The notes: generated by a model not told the origin, from the letters alone. A DNA stretch of 64,000 bases from an uncultured delta proteobacterium (GCA_903901335.1 CAIUQR010000033.1:1-64000), one strand, 5' to 3'; shown: positions 8,344 to 18,831, counted from the first letter of the stretch. Numbers and translations: made by a program.

Positions 8344-9606
8344 ATGGAGAATATAATGAATAAAACCGGATACTTCGGCAACTGGGGAGGTTCCTTTATT
8401 CCAGAGGTGCTGCACCAGACCTTCGAGGACCTGAAAGAAGAGTACCAAAAGGCGAAGGCTGACCCGGCCTTCTGGCAGGAATATCTGTCTTTAATGTCCA
8501 CCTACTCCTGTCGGCCGACTCCGCTCACCCATGCTGAGAATCTTTCCCGGCATTTCGGCGGCGCCCAGATCTATATCAAACGTGAGGACCTGAACCACAC
8601 CGGCGCCCATAAGGCCAATAACGTCATCGGCCAGGGCCTTCTGGTCAAACGCATGGGCAAAAAGCGGGTCATCGCCGAGACCGGGGCCGGACAGCACGGC
8701 ATGGCCACCGCCACGATGGCCGCCCGTTTCGGTTTTTCCTGCACCATCTATATGGGAGAGGTGGATGTCCAGCGGCAACGCCCGAATGTGTTCTGGATGG
8801 AGAAGATGGGGGCCACCGTAGTCCCGGTCAAGGACGGCTCCCGCACGTTGAAGGACGCCATCAATGAGGCCTTCAGGGATTGGGTAACTAATATCGACGA
8901 TACCCACTATGTCTTCGGCACCGCCTGCGGGCCAGCCCCGTTCCCGGAGATGGTCGCCTGGTTCCAGTCAATCATCGGCCTTGAGGCCATTAAACAGATC
9001 CTGGCCCAGCACGGACGGCTGCCCTCACGGATCTATGCCTGTGTCGGCGGCGGCTCCAACGCCATGGGCATATTCGGCCGTTTTTTCCAGGAGAAGGGCG
9101 TTGAACTGGTCGGGGTCGAGGCGGCCGGCCGGGGTATCTCGTCAGGCATGCATGCCACCCGGCTCAGCGGCACGGACGCCTCACCGGGTGTTGCGCAAGG
9201 CTATAAAACCATGTTTCTTCAAAACGAGGATGGCCAGATGAAGGAGACCCATTCGGTTGCAGCCGGCCTTGACTATGTGGGCGTATCCCCGATCCTCGCA
9301 GATCACTGGGAAAACGGCCGGGTCCGGTTTGAATCGGCTACCGATGATGAGGTAATGGAAGCCCTGGACCTGACCATGAAGATGGAGGGAATCATCCCGG
9401 CACTCGAATCCTCGCATGCCTTTGTCCAGGCCTTCAAAGAGGCACCCCAGTTATCGCCCTCGGAGGCGATCATCATCAACATGTCCGGCCGCGGCGACAA
9501 GGATATCTTCACCATCGCTCATGCCTTCAAGGACCCGTCCTGGAAGGAGTTCATCATTAAGCGCGGCCTGGAATACAGCAAAGAGACACTCTCAGTGGTG
9601 ATATAA
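8344..9606 (+). CDS. trpB: Tryptophan synthase beta chain (start may be 8356)
   Basis: GYFGNWGGSFIPEVL, KREDLNHTGAHKANNVIGQ, ETGAGQHGMATA, GGGSNAMG, SGRGDKDIFT. Confidence 0.96.
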   Translation: MENIMNKTGYFGNWGGSFIPEVLHQTFEDLKEEYQKAKADPAFWQEYLSLMSTYSCRPTPLTHAENLSRHFGGAQIYIKREDLNHTGAHKANNVIGQGLLVKRMGKKRVIAETGAGQHGMATATMAARFGFSCTIYMGEVDVQRQRPNVFWMEKMGATVVPVKDGSRTLKDAINEAFRDWVTNIDDTHYVFGTACGPAPFPEMVAWFQSIIGLEAIKQILAQHGRLPSRIYACVGGGSNAMGIFGRFFQEKGVELVGVEAAGRGISSGMHATRLSGTDASPGVAQGYKTMFLQNEDGQMKETHSVAAGLDYVGVSPILADHWENGRVRFESATDDEVMEALDLTMKMEGIIPALESSHAFVQAFKEAPQLSPSEAIIINMSGRGDKDIFTIAHAFKDPSWKEFIIKRGLEYSKETLSVVI

Positions 9607-10371
9607 ATGAACCTGGAACAACAGCTCAAAGAACGGTTAAAAGATAAAGAGATCCTCCTGATGACCCATATTGTCCTTGGCTATCCTTCCTTTACGGTGA
9701 ATCGGCAGGTCATCCGGCAGATGATTGAAAATGGTGTGGACTGCATCGAGATGCAGCTGCCCTTCTCCGAACCGATGGCCGACGGCCCGGTGATCCTGAA
9801 GGCCAACCAGGACAGCCTCGCGGGCGGCACCAGGATTGCCGACTGTCTGGCCTTCGGGGCTGAGATGGCTGCCGCCCACGACATTCCGTTTCTGTTCATG
9901 ACCTACTACAACATTATCTTCAAATACGGGGAAGAACCGTTCTTTGCCAGGGCCAAAGAGGCCGGGATTAAAGGGTTTATCGTCCCGGACCTGCCGCCCG
10001 AGCAGGGAGAGACGTTTTTCCGGCTGGCCGAAGAGTTCCAGATCGCCCCCATCCTGATCTTTGCCCCGACCTCAACCGACGAGAGGATGCGGGAGCTGGA
10101 CCGGGTCGGCCGGGGTTTTATCTATTGTGTTGCCAGGCGTGGAGTAACCGGCAAGAAATCCGAATTCGGTGCTGATTTTTCGGACTATCTGCGCCGCTGC
10201 CGGGCCGCCACCGCCAAACCCCTCGCGGTCGGCTTCGGCATCCAGAACCGGGACGACGTCCAGGCGCTCATCGGCAAGGCGGATATGGCGGTCATCGGTT
10301 CCCAGACCATCCGCCTGGTGGATGCACAAGGCCCAGAGGCAGTCGGTCCCTTTATCGCCGGCTTGAGATAA
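9607..10371 (+). CDS. trpA: Tryptophan synthase alpha chain
   Basis: HIVLGYPSF, EMQLPFSEPMADGPVI, FIVPDLPPEQG, VARRGVTG, VGFGIQNRDDVQALIGKADMAVIGS; follows trpB by 0 nt. Confidence 0.94.
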   Translation: MNLEQQLKERLKDKEILLMTHIVLGYPSFTVNRQVIRQMIENGVDCIEMQLPFSEPMADGPVILKANQDSLAGGTRIADCLAFGAEMAAAHDIPFLFMTYYNIIFKYGEEPFFARAKEAGIKGFIVPDLPPEQGETFFRLAEEFQIAPILIFAPTSTDERMRELDRVGRGFIYCVARRGVTGKKSEFGADFSDYLRRCRAATAKPLAVGFGIQNRDDVQALIGKADMAVIGSQTIRLVDAQGPEAVGPFIAGLR

Positions 10372-10396
10372 CCGCAATCCACAAGAAGAGTAGAGC

Positions 10397-12181
10397 ATGG
10401 AAACCGAAAACACGTTGAACGAACAACTGGGCACGACAGAGGTCATCTGGAAAATCGAAGATCTCTACAGCACTATGAATGATCCTGCACTGCAGACGGA
10501 TATCTCTTGGTGCGATCTCGAGGCCTGCGCGATCAAGGAAGCATTTACCTCGACCCTTCCGGATATCAGCGCCGACGGCCTTCTCCGCCTCGTACAAAAG
10601 CTGGAGGGGCTCCATACCAGGCTTGGTAGACTCGGCACCTACGCCTTTCTGAACTTCATCACCCAGGTGGATAACGCTCAGGCCGGTAATCTTTACCAGG
10701 AGATACAGGAACTGGACAGCCGCTGCAACCGGGAGGTCGTCTTCTTTGAACTGGACTGGAACAGGATGGACATGGAACAGGCAGAGACGCTGACCGACAA
10801 CCCGCAACTCTCCGGCTACCGCCACTACCTCCGGGCCCTGCGTCGCTATAAGCCGCATCAGCTCACGGAAATCGAAGAGAAGCTCCTGCTCGACCGGCAA
10901 CCGGTGGGACGGAACAGCTGGATGACGCTTTTCGAAAAGGTCATCGGCGAACTGCGCTTCGGTGAACAAAAACGGACCGAAGAGGAGATCCTGACCGATC
11001 TTTATCACGCGGACCGGGAGGTCCGCAGACAGGCGGCCCTCGATCTGACCGAGGGACTGCAGAGCCAGAGCCATATCCTGACCCATATCTTCAACACCCT
11101 GGCGGCCGACAAGATGATCACCGACCGGCTGCGCAAATACGGCAACTGGATCGGTTCGATGAACCTGGAAAACGAACTCTCTGACGACACGGTGGAGACA
11201 CTCATTACGGCCGTCACCAGCCGTTATGATATCTCTCAGCGCTACTACCGGGTCAAGCAGCAGATTCTGAGGCTCGACTGTCTGCTGGATTTCGATCGCT
11301 ATGCCCCCTTGCCTTCCCTGCCTTCCCAAAAGGTGGACTGGAAGACCTGCCGGAAAATCGTCATCACCTCATTTGCCGAATTTTCACCTCGACTGGCTGC
11401 AATCGCCGAGCGATTTTTCGCCGAAAAATGGATTCACGCCCCTGTCAGTCAGGGTAAACGGGGCGGCGCCTTCGCCCACCCCTGTGTGCCGGATGCCCAC
11501 CCCTATGTGCTGGTCAACTATACCGGAACCCTTAGGGATGTCTCCACCGTGGCCCATGAACTCGGGCATGGCGTCCATCAGGTGCTGGCCGCAGGACAAG
11601 GATATTATAACAGCGACACCCCCTTGGTTCTGGCCGAAACGGCCTCGGTTTTTGCGGAACTGCTGGTCTTCCAGGCCCAGCTCGCCCTGCTGACTGACCC
11701 AAAAGAAAAACGGGCCTTTATCTGCCAAAAGCTGGAATCGATCTTTGCCACGGTCTTCCGGCAGACGGCCATGAACCGCTTTGAAAAGCTGATGCACGAA
11801 GGACGGAAGAGCGAAGGAGAACTCAGCAAAGAGAGGTTAAGCGAGTTCTGGCTCACGACCCAAAGGGAGATGTTCGGCGATTCAGTGACCATGGGCGAAG
11901 ACTATGGCATCTGGTGGTCTTATATCCCCCACTTCCTGTCGACGCCAGGCTATGTCTATTCCTATGCCTTTGGCGAACTCCTGGTGCTCGCCCTCTATGG
12001 CCTCTATCAAAAAGACGGAGATGCCTTCGTCACAAAATACATCGATCTCCTGTCGGCCGGCGGCACCGCCTCACCCTATGAGCTGGTGCAACCCTTCGGC
12101 CTTGACCTTAATGATCCTAACTTCTGGCAACAGGGCCTGCGAGTCATCGAAACCATGCTTGAGCAGGTAGAGGGGAATTAA
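10397..12181 (+). CDS. pepF: M3-family oligoendopeptidase F
   Basis: VAHELGHGVHQVL zinc site (HExGH), downstream E in LAETASVFAE; M3 family layout. Confidence 0.93.
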   Translation: METENTLNEQLGTTEVIWKIEDLYSTMNDPALQTDISWCDLEACAIKEAFTSTLPDISADGLLRLVQKLEGLHTRLGRLGTYAFLNFITQVDNAQAGNLYQEIQELDSRCNREVVFFELDWNRMDMEQAETLTDNPQLSGYRHYLRALRRYKPHQLTEIEEKLLLDRQPVGRNSWMTLFEKVIGELRFGEQKRTEEEILTDLYHADREVRRQAALDLTEGLQSQSHILTHIFNTLAADKMITDRLRKYGNWIGSMNLENELSDDTVETLITAVTSRYDISQRYYRVKQQILRLDCLLDFDRYAPLPSLPSQKVDWKTCRKIVITSFAEFSPRLAAIAERFFAEKWIHAPVSQGKRGGAFAHPCVPDAHPYVLVNYTGTLRDVSTVAHELGHGVHQVLAAGQGYYNSDTPLVLAETASVFAELLVFQAQLALLTDPKEKRAFICQKLESIFATVFRQTAMNRFEKLMHEGRKSEGELSKERLSEFWLTTQREMFGDSVTMGEDYGIWWSYIPHFLSTPGYVYSYAFGELLVLALYGLYQKDGDAFVTKYIDLLSAGGTASPYELVQPFGLDLNDPNFWQQGLRVIETMLEQVEGN

Positions 12182-12429
12182 AAATATCTCTCTGCCAGCC
12201 TCGTATCTCGCCACATTTTATGGTCGCAGGCTCCTGCCCCTATCGTCAAAACTTGACTTTTCAACCGATTTCTTCCATCGTATTTGATAAGTATATAGAT
12301 ATGCAGAGGCCAACCCTTTCCAATCTGGTTGCTGACGGTAAGCCGATAATCGTCAAGCTCGTGGAAGGGACCATTGTTTGGGGCCTTAAGGTGTATTCGG
12401 GTTGCTACAATGCTTTTGAAGGTGAATCG

Positions 12430-13629
12430 ATGGATGTTTTTGTAGCACGCCAGCCGATATTTGACAGAAATAAAAAAATTTATGCCTATGAACTGTTATT
12501 TCGTTCGGGGGCGTCAAATCATTTCCCTGATATTGATGGAGAGACAGCGACTACCAGTTTGTTATCATCGTCTTTTTTTACGGTCGGCATCGACAGGATC
12601 GTTGCAGGAAAGATCGCATTTATTAACTTTACAGAGGATTTGATTGCAAAGGGAACCCCCCATCTCTTTTCATCGGGAAAAATGATGGTTGAAATCCTCG
12701 AGAATGTTGACCCGAACGCCGAGATAATTGCGTCCTGCAATAAGCTCAAAGAAAAGGGATATGAGCTCGCCCTGGATGATTTTGTCTATTCCAAGAAATT
12801 TGAAGAGCTTTTGCATCTGACCGACATCATAAAAATTGATTTTCGATTAACGCCACTTGAAAAAATTGAAGAGATGATTCTCTCTCTGAATAAATACAAC
12901 TGCAAGCTTCTCGCTGAAAAGATAGAGACATATGAAGAGTTTAAAAAAGCAATGTCTCTTGGATTCAATTATTTTCAGGGATACTTTTTCTCGAAACCCG
13001 AAGTTCTGAAAAACAAGGATCTGTCAGTCTCTCAGATGACCATGATCAGGCTTATTTCACAAATAAATGCCGCCGAGTTCGATGTTTCAGCTCTCGGAGA
13101 GCTGGTGAGCCATGATGTTTCAATTACCTACAAACTGCTCAACTATATCAATTCTGCTTATTTCGGCAGATTGCAGCCAATTTCCTCGATTACCCAGGCC
13201 ATCAGCTACTTAGGCGAAAAAGGTTTCAAACTCTTTGTCTCACTTATCGCTACAAGCATGCTCGCGGAAAATAAACCTGATGCCCTGGTCAAGATGGCTG
13301 TTATTCGAGCCCGTTTTCTTCAGCTCATCGGTATTGAATTAAAAAAAGACAGCAGTGAAATGTTTCTTCTTGGTCTTTTTTCCCTCATAGATGCCATGCT
13401 TGACCGGAATATGAAGGAAGTGTTAAAGCAGTTACCGTTAACCAAAAGAGTAAGCGCTGCCCTTATTGACAGAACCGGCGAGTTATTTATTTACATACGA
13501 TTGATTGAAACATACGAGACCGGAAATTGGGTTGCTTTTCGCTACGCCCAAAAGAAATCAGGTATCGAAGATAAAAAGGTACTCGATTTTTATCTTGAGG
13601 CCATTGCTTGGGCTGATTTACTCGAATGA
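12430..13629 (+). CDS. EAL plus HDOD domain signalling protein (YuxH-type)
   Basis: MDVFVARQPIFDRNKKIYAYELLFRSG...LALDDFVYSKKF...IKIDFRL...YFQGYFFSKPEVL; C-terminal HDOD VSHDVSITYKLLNYINSAYFG. Confidence 0.92.
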   Translation: MDVFVARQPIFDRNKKIYAYELLFRSGASNHFPDIDGETATTSLLSSSFFTVGIDRIVAGKIAFINFTEDLIAKGTPHLFSSGKMMVEILENVDPNAEIIASCNKLKEKGYELALDDFVYSKKFEELLHLTDIIKIDFRLTPLEKIEEMILSLNKYNCKLLAEKIETYEEFKKAMSLGFNYFQGYFFSKPEVLKNKDLSVSQMTMIRLISQINAAEFDVSALGELVSHDVSITYKLLNYINSAYFGRLQPISSITQAISYLGEKGFKLFVSLIATSMLAENKPDALVKMAVIRARFLQLIGIELKKDSSEMFLLGLFSLIDAMLDRNMKEVLKQLPLTKRVSAALIDRTGELFIYIRLIETYETGNWVAFRYAQKKSGIEDKKVLDFYLEAIAWADLLE

Positions 13630-13681
13630 CCTTTACTTGCTCAGAAAAAAATGCTTTTCCACCTCTCCTTTCTGACAATGT

Positions 13682-16600
13682 CTAACCGGAATCCACTGCT
13701 GCCAGCTCCAGCTTGTATTTTTCCACCCAACCATCTGCACCGCATTCTCCATACAGGGATATCGCCTTTTGAAATTTTTCCTTCGCCTTAAATTGGTTGC
13801 CCTTATTTTTATACAGGATGGCATAAAGGGCGTAATCTCCAGCTAGACGCCATTTATTACCGTGTCGATTATTAATTTTTATGGCTTTATTGAGCCATTT
13901 TTCTGATTCGGCATAATATGGACTATCAAGATTCATTAAGATATCTGCAATGCTGTTTGCGATGATACCGTCGTTTACTTGAATTTTGTTTTGCTTTGCA
14001 CTTTCAAACAAAGGCTCCAACTGGATATCTTTTTTGTTCCGGACGGCTTTGCATTGCAGCACCTTGACCTGATTTAAGATTGCCCACGAGGGTATTACCT
14101 TTTTTTGCTCAATAATAATTCTCGCCTGATTGTAATGATGTTGAGCTCTGTCGGTATCTCCACAAATAAAACACAACTCGCCAAACCAAAATTGTCCGAA
14201 TGTTCTCCAGAAAAGGTTCCCGGCGTTCGATTGCAGCTCTATTGCTTCCAGGAGATTTTTTTCAGCTTCTGCAAACAACCCCTTAAAAATACAGCAACAT
14301 CCAAAAGAAGTACGGGCTGTATGTTGGATGAAGATATCACCACTTCCATCCGCCAGGACTATTGCTTCCTTGCTTTTTTTATAGGCAATGTCAAGCCTTC
14401 CACTGTGGGCATATGGCCATGCAGCCATCGAACTCATTGCAAAACATTTACCTGACACGCTTTGAGTTGATTCACTCTGCTCCAGCGATCGTTGAAAATG
14501 GTTTAAACTTTGTGCAAAGTCTGCATGTAAATAGTACGCTGAACCAAGAAAAAAGACAGCATACCAAAAGGATAACGGATCTTCCGTATCCTCGGATAGA
14601 ATTTTTGCTTTGATCAAATCTTCGATTCCGTTTTCAAAATCATCTTCAACAAATGACTTGTAACTCCCGGTAGTCAGGTAGATCTGGAGAAGCCCTTTTT
14701 TATGGTTGAGCTTCTGAGCCAAACTCATTATCGGTGCGACTGCCTGCATAGCGTCGTAATGGTGACTTAAGCCCATGCAGTAATATGATAAAGCCGTTCT
14801 GGCTTCAATTATATTCTTCTGCCCAACCTCTGTAGACGGCAGCTGTTCTAAACAAGCGACGCTATTTTTGGCAAAAGATATTGCATCACTGTATGATGAT
14901 CTCTTTTGCGCCTGCTTACCCGCCAGTCTTGAAAATTCAGCTCCTTTTTCAAAATTTTCACTCACAATATAGTGCTGAGACAAGACCCCGTAATACTCAT
15001 CGATACGGTCTTTATGCAATACTTCAATGGCCTTCCCTATCTCGCCATGAAGCATCATCTTTTTTGGGGTCAAAATGGAATCATAAACAATTTCTCTGGT
15101 CAGGGCATGTTTGAAGATATAGACGGACTGAGGAAACGCCCCTCTTTCATACAGAAGTTGCTCCTTTTTCAAAAGAGAAAGGTTGGACAGCAATTGTTCT
15201 TCTGGGATAGACGCTATCAGCTCAATCAAAGAGTAGCTGAACTCTCGTTCAATAACTGATCCAATTTGCAGCACCTCTTTGGCCGCAAATGGCAATTGAT
15301 CAACCCTGGCCATGATTACATCATGTATTGTGGAAGGGATAGAGAGGTCACCTATATCTTTAGTGAGGAAATATTTCCCCCCCTTCTCCTCAATTATCTT
15401 CAATTCTACAAGGGATTGAACAAATTCCTCGATAAAAAAGGGGATCCCCTCTGTCTTTTCCAGGATCAGATTTTCAATCTGACTATCAATCTCTTTTTTG
15501 TCCAAAATATGACTCACCATCGCCAGGTTTTCTCGGTTGGAGAGTCTATTTAACGTAATTTGATTATGATATGATTTGCTGCTCCAGGCAGGCACAAATT
15601 CAGGTCTGTACGTGAATATCAGCATAACTTGAGCGCCGGCTATGCCATGTATAATATATTTAAGAGCCTCCTCGGAACTCTTGTCCATCCAGTGCAAATC
15701 TTCGCAGGCTAGAACTAAAGGTCGATATTCAGAGCTTTTGACAACCAGCTGTTGTACTCCTTCCAATATTCTCTCGTTTTTTGCTTCAGGGCTCATCTCT
15801 ATGGCGTGAACATCGCCGGTTTTTATTGACAAAAGTTCGAGCAGGTGCGGAAGCGCTGAAGTCAGACCTGGCGGTAGAAATCCTAACTGGTTTTTTATCT
15901 TTATTATTTTTTCATTATCACTGTCTTCTTCACTGACATTAAAGATTGACTTCAAGATGTCGATTATCAGATGGTAAGGGACACGACTACTGTAGGAGAG
16001 ACATTTACCTTCAATAAAGGTTATATTTTCATTGGCAATCCGTTTTCTGAACTCATAGAGAAGTCTTGATTTTCCCATTCCCGCATCGGACACCACAAAA
16101 AAAGCCTGCCCTGTTCCTTTTTTTACTCTCCTGAAGCCATCCAAGAGAAGCTCAAGCTCCATCTCCCTCCCTGAGAAATAGGTTAAGCCTCTCTCCGCAC
16201 TGACATCAAACCTCGTTCTCCTTGAGTTTGGCGCAATTACTCTGTAAACATCAATTGGTTGATCTTTCCCCTTTACTTTTCGTGCTCCAAGGGCTTCAAA
16301 CCGAAAAAATCCCTCAGTCAGCCTGAATGTTTCATACGTAACACAGGTCGTTCCGGGCTCAGCTAACGACTCCATTCGAGAGGCCATATTTATAGTATCA
16401 CCCATCGCCGTATATTGAACTCTGAGGTCATTTCCCACCGTACCCACAACAACAGGCCCGGTGTTGATGCCTATTCGCAATAGAATCGGAGGGGTGGTAT
16501 TGTCGGGATTTTGCGCATAATTGAATGTATTCATCTCCTTGTGGATGGCCAAAGCCGATCGGATAGCACGTTGGGGAGCATCCTCCAGGGCAATGGGGGC

Positions 16601-16987
16601 TCCAAAGAAAGCCAATATACCATCTCCTCGAAGTTCATTAACGACCCCCTGATAATCATTGACCTTGCGGACAAGTATCTCGAATACCTTATCAACAAGT
16701 TCGAAGGTTTTGTCAGGCCCGAATTTTTCGGTTATTGAGGTAAATCCTTTGATATCACAGAACATTATAGTGACATTTTTTCGCTCGCCTTCTATTTTAT
16801 TTTTTTGAGAAAGGATTTTTTTAGTAACCTCTTCGGGAAGATAACGTTGGATTTTCTCTAATTTCTCATCCAGAGAATGCGTTTTGTGAGGGCGTTCAGG
16901 AGGATTATTGAAATTGTGTCCACATTCCCCGCAGAATTTAAACTGAACAGGGTTTTTCGTATGGCAATAAGAACAAACCTTTTCCAT
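13682..16987 (-). CDS. Class III nucleotide cyclase domain, AAA ATPase and TPR protein with N-terminal zinc ribbon
   Basis: CSYCHTKNPVQFKFCGECG zinc ribbon; VTIMFCDIKGFTSITEKFG...ELRGDGILAFFGAP...YTAMGDTINMASRMES cyclase; SDAGMGKSRLLYEFR Walker A; long TPR-like C-terminus. Confidence 0.93.
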   Translation of the reverse strand: MEKVCSYCHTKNPVQFKFCGECGHNFNNPPERPHKTHSLDEKLEKIQRYLPEEVTKKILSQKNKIEGERKNVTIMFCDIKGFTSITEKFGPDKTFELVDKVFEILVRKVNDYQGVVNELRGDGILAFFGAPIALEDAPQRAIRSALAIHKEMNTFNYAQNPDNTTPPILLRIGINTGPVVVGTVGNDLRVQYTAMGDTINMASRMESLAEPGTTCVTYETFRLTEGFFRFEALGARKVKGKDQPIDVYRVIAPNSRRTRFDVSAERGLTYFSGREMELELLLDGFRRVKKGTGQAFFVVSDAGMGKSRLLYEFRKRIANENITFIEGKCLSYSSRVPYHLIIDILKSIFNVSEEDSDNEKIIKIKNQLGFLPPGLTSALPHLLELLSIKTGDVHAIEMSPEAKNERILEGVQQLVVKSSEYRPLVLACEDLHWMDKSSEEALKYIIHGIAGAQVMLIFTYRPEFVPAWSSKSYHNQITLNRLSNRENLAMVSHILDKKEIDSQIENLILEKTEGIPFFIEEFVQSLVELKIIEEKGGKYFLTKDIGDLSIPSTIHDVIMARVDQLPFAAKEVLQIGSVIEREFSYSLIELIASIPEEQLLSNLSLLKKEQLLYERGAFPQSVYIFKHALTREIVYDSILTPKKMMLHGEIGKAIEVLHKDRIDEYYGVLSQHYIVSENFEKGAEFSRLAGKQAQKRSSYSDAISFAKNSVACLEQLPSTEVGQKNIIEARTALSYYCMGLSHHYDAMQAVAPIMSLAQKLNHKKGLLQIYLTTGSYKSFVEDDFENGIEDLIKAKILSEDTEDPLSFWYAVFFLGSAYYLHADFAQSLNHFQRSLEQSESTQSVSGKCFAMSSMAAWPYAHSGRLDIAYKKSKEAIVLADGSGDIFIQHTARTSFGCCCIFKGLFAEAEKNLLEAIELQSNAGNLFWRTFGQFWFGELCFICGDTDRAQHHYNQARIIIEQKKVIPSWAILNQVKVLQCKAVRNKKDIQLEPLFESAKQNKIQVNDGIIANSIADILMNLDSPYYAESEKWLNKAIKINNRHGNKWRLAGDYALYAILYKNKGNQFKAKEKFQKAISLYGECGADGWVEKYKLELAAVDSG

Positions 16988-17129
16988 TTTTATCCCACAT
17001 TCCCCATAAAATTTAATGCCTTCGGGGTATCAAACATACAATTTGGACACTCCGTTAACGCATTGCCCCAGGATGTAAGTACTTATAAATACATACCATT
17101 AAATCGGACTCTCTGAATATGTGAGTCTA

Positions 17130-17864
17130 CTAGATTTCATCTTGAAATATAGCCATCCGTCGATTTTTTTCCGCAACAAGTGCCACCACATCCAGGATAG
17201 TTATAATGCCACCATTATATGTTATATATCCACGCTTCCTCCACTTTTGCAGTAACCGATTAACCCACTCACGCCGTGCCCCGACCATTGATGCCAAATC
17301 TGTCTGATTTAAAGGCAGATCAACTTCGTATGTTTTTCCCGCAACAATTTCTCGCCCAAACCTTTCTTTGTAATGAAGAATCAGGTGAAGCAACCGACCA
17401 GCAGTATCGTATTGGGCCATTGTATGAGAAAAGAGGGTTGTCCATCGCAGCTTGTCAGACAGAAATTGAATAAACGCCAAGGCAAGGTCAGGGATTTCCC
17501 GCAGATGGACTATAAAATCAGAATGATTCATTGTCAGAATAGTGCATGCCCCAAGTGCCTGGACTGATGCTGAACGCGGGGCACTATCGTAGGCTGAAAG
17601 TTCGCCGAAGACATCACCGGATCCCAGCACACGCAGACAAGACTCGTCTCCCGCCTCATTAATAGTCAAGATCCGGACTTTTCCTTTTTTAATGACATAA
17701 AAATCACTGGTTGTATCGCCCTGATGAATTACCGTGCCCCGGTTTTTAAATTTCCTGACATGGAAACTGTCAGCAACTCGTTCCAGTCCCATCGTTGATA
17801 TGATGCTAAAAGGCGCAACTGTTTTTAAGAAAGATTTTTTTTGCTCTAAATCTCCTTTTTCCAT
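17130..17864 (-). CDS. Crp/Fnr-family transcriptional regulator (alternative start 17915)
   Basis: cNMP-binding domain GDTTSDFYVIKKGKVRI...GSGDVFGELSAYDSAPRSASVQAL and HTH LNQTDLASMVGARREWVNRLLQKWRKRGYI; ggag 8 nt before ATG 17864. Confidence 0.93.
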   Translation of the reverse strand: MEKGDLEQKKSFLKTVAPFSIISTMGLERVADSFHVRKFKNRGTVIHQGDTTSDFYVIKKGKVRILTINEAGDESCLRVLGSGDVFGELSAYDSAPRSASVQALGACTILTMNHSDFIVHLREIPDLALAFIQFLSDKLRWTTLFSHTMAQYDTAGRLLHLILHYKERFGREIVAGKTYEVDLPLNQTDLASMVGARREWVNRLLQKWRKRGYITYNGGIITILDVVALVAEKNRRMAIFQDEI

Positions 17865-18060
17865 CCTAAAATCTCCAAATAGAAAAAACACCTGAGTGTG
17901 CTCCAGTTCATTCACACATTGTGCACTACAACACAGATTTGCAGCAAAATTGAGTATACATATAACAATTAAATAAGCAACTCCAACTGTCGGAAATGCT
18001 TAGCCCGAATTTGAAAGAATGAACAGAACGCTTCGTTAACTCAACTGTAGGAGGTTTGTT

Positions 18061-18360
18061 ATGAAAACTATTTTTCCCATCTTCACCGCTGTGTTTTTTC
18101 TCGTAGCTTTTTCTACCGTTGCCAATGCTGGCTCGACCGCTATGCCTGATCCTGATACTGGCGGAGGCGGAGGCGGAGGCGGAGGAAAAACCATGAAAAG
18201 TGGCACCAGTAGCTTGAACAAGTCGGTAAGTGGGAAAGTCAACTCCGGTTCAACTACTTTGCCTAACCCCGCAACTGGCGGACCTGGATGCAAAAAAATC
18301 AAACCACGATCGACATCTCTGCCTGAACCTGGTGCTGGCGGAGGCGGCACTAGATTCTGA
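18061..18360 (+). CDS. Small secreted Gly/Pro-rich repeat protein, unknown function
   Basis: Signal peptide MKTIFPIFTAVFFLVAFSTVANA; three related units GSTAMPDPDTGG / GSTTLPNPATGG / RSTSLPEPGAGG; aggaggtttgtt upstream of ATG. Confidence 0.75.
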   Translation: MKTIFPIFTAVFFLVAFSTVANAGSTAMPDPDTGGGGGGGGGKTMKSGTSSLNKSVSGKVNSGSTTLPNPATGGPGCKKIKPRSTSLPEPGAGGGGTRF

Positions 18361-18534
18361 TTGAATTCCGAGAGGAGTAAGGGAATGTGGTTAATTGGCT
18401 GTCAACCTCATTAACATATCAATTACATTGATTTATCCCGAGTGTTTCCAAGAATGATATTCAACATAAGTTAATGATATTGTTATATTTCAAGATGTGG
18501 TCAATTCAAATCTTTTTTGTTACGGAGGTGTGCT

Positions 18535-18723
18535 ATGACTTTTTGCCCTGATGTGATTGTCTCTTTGTGGATGCTGCCTGTTGTCGTGTTCATTGTCCTT
18601 CCGCTCGCCATTCTCGTTGTTTATTCGGGAAGCAGGATTTTAAAAAAGATTTCAGGCACTGCAAGAACTGTTGCGGAGCCAGCGCCAGGTATCAATCGAC
18701 AGCGGACTAAGGAGGCAGTTTAG
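18535..18723 (+). CDS. Small single-pass membrane protein, unknown function
   Basis: 62 aa MTFCPDVIVSLWMLPVVVFIVLPLAILVVYSGSRILKKISG...; ggaggtgtgct before ATG. Confidence 0.6.
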   Translation: MTFCPDVIVSLWMLPVVVFIVLPLAILVVYSGSRILKKISGTARTVAEPAPGINRQRTKEAV

Positions 18724-18831
18724 TCTTCAAGGGCATCTGAACAATGGTGACGAATCTTATTTAAAAAAACAGACTGCTGTTTGATCGAGTGAAGCCGGTT
18801 TTCATTACACAACACTATTTTTAACGGACCT

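Noticed and set aside
10352-11329. 325-aa - ORF
   Set aside because: Antisense to pepF; high-GC third-position shadow ORF without recognisable motifs.
17881-17940. CRP-type TGTGA-N6-TCACA site upstream of the CRP-like gene
   Set aside because: gtgtg...cacac arms are present but the spacing (about 12 nt) does not fit a CRP/FNR consensus.
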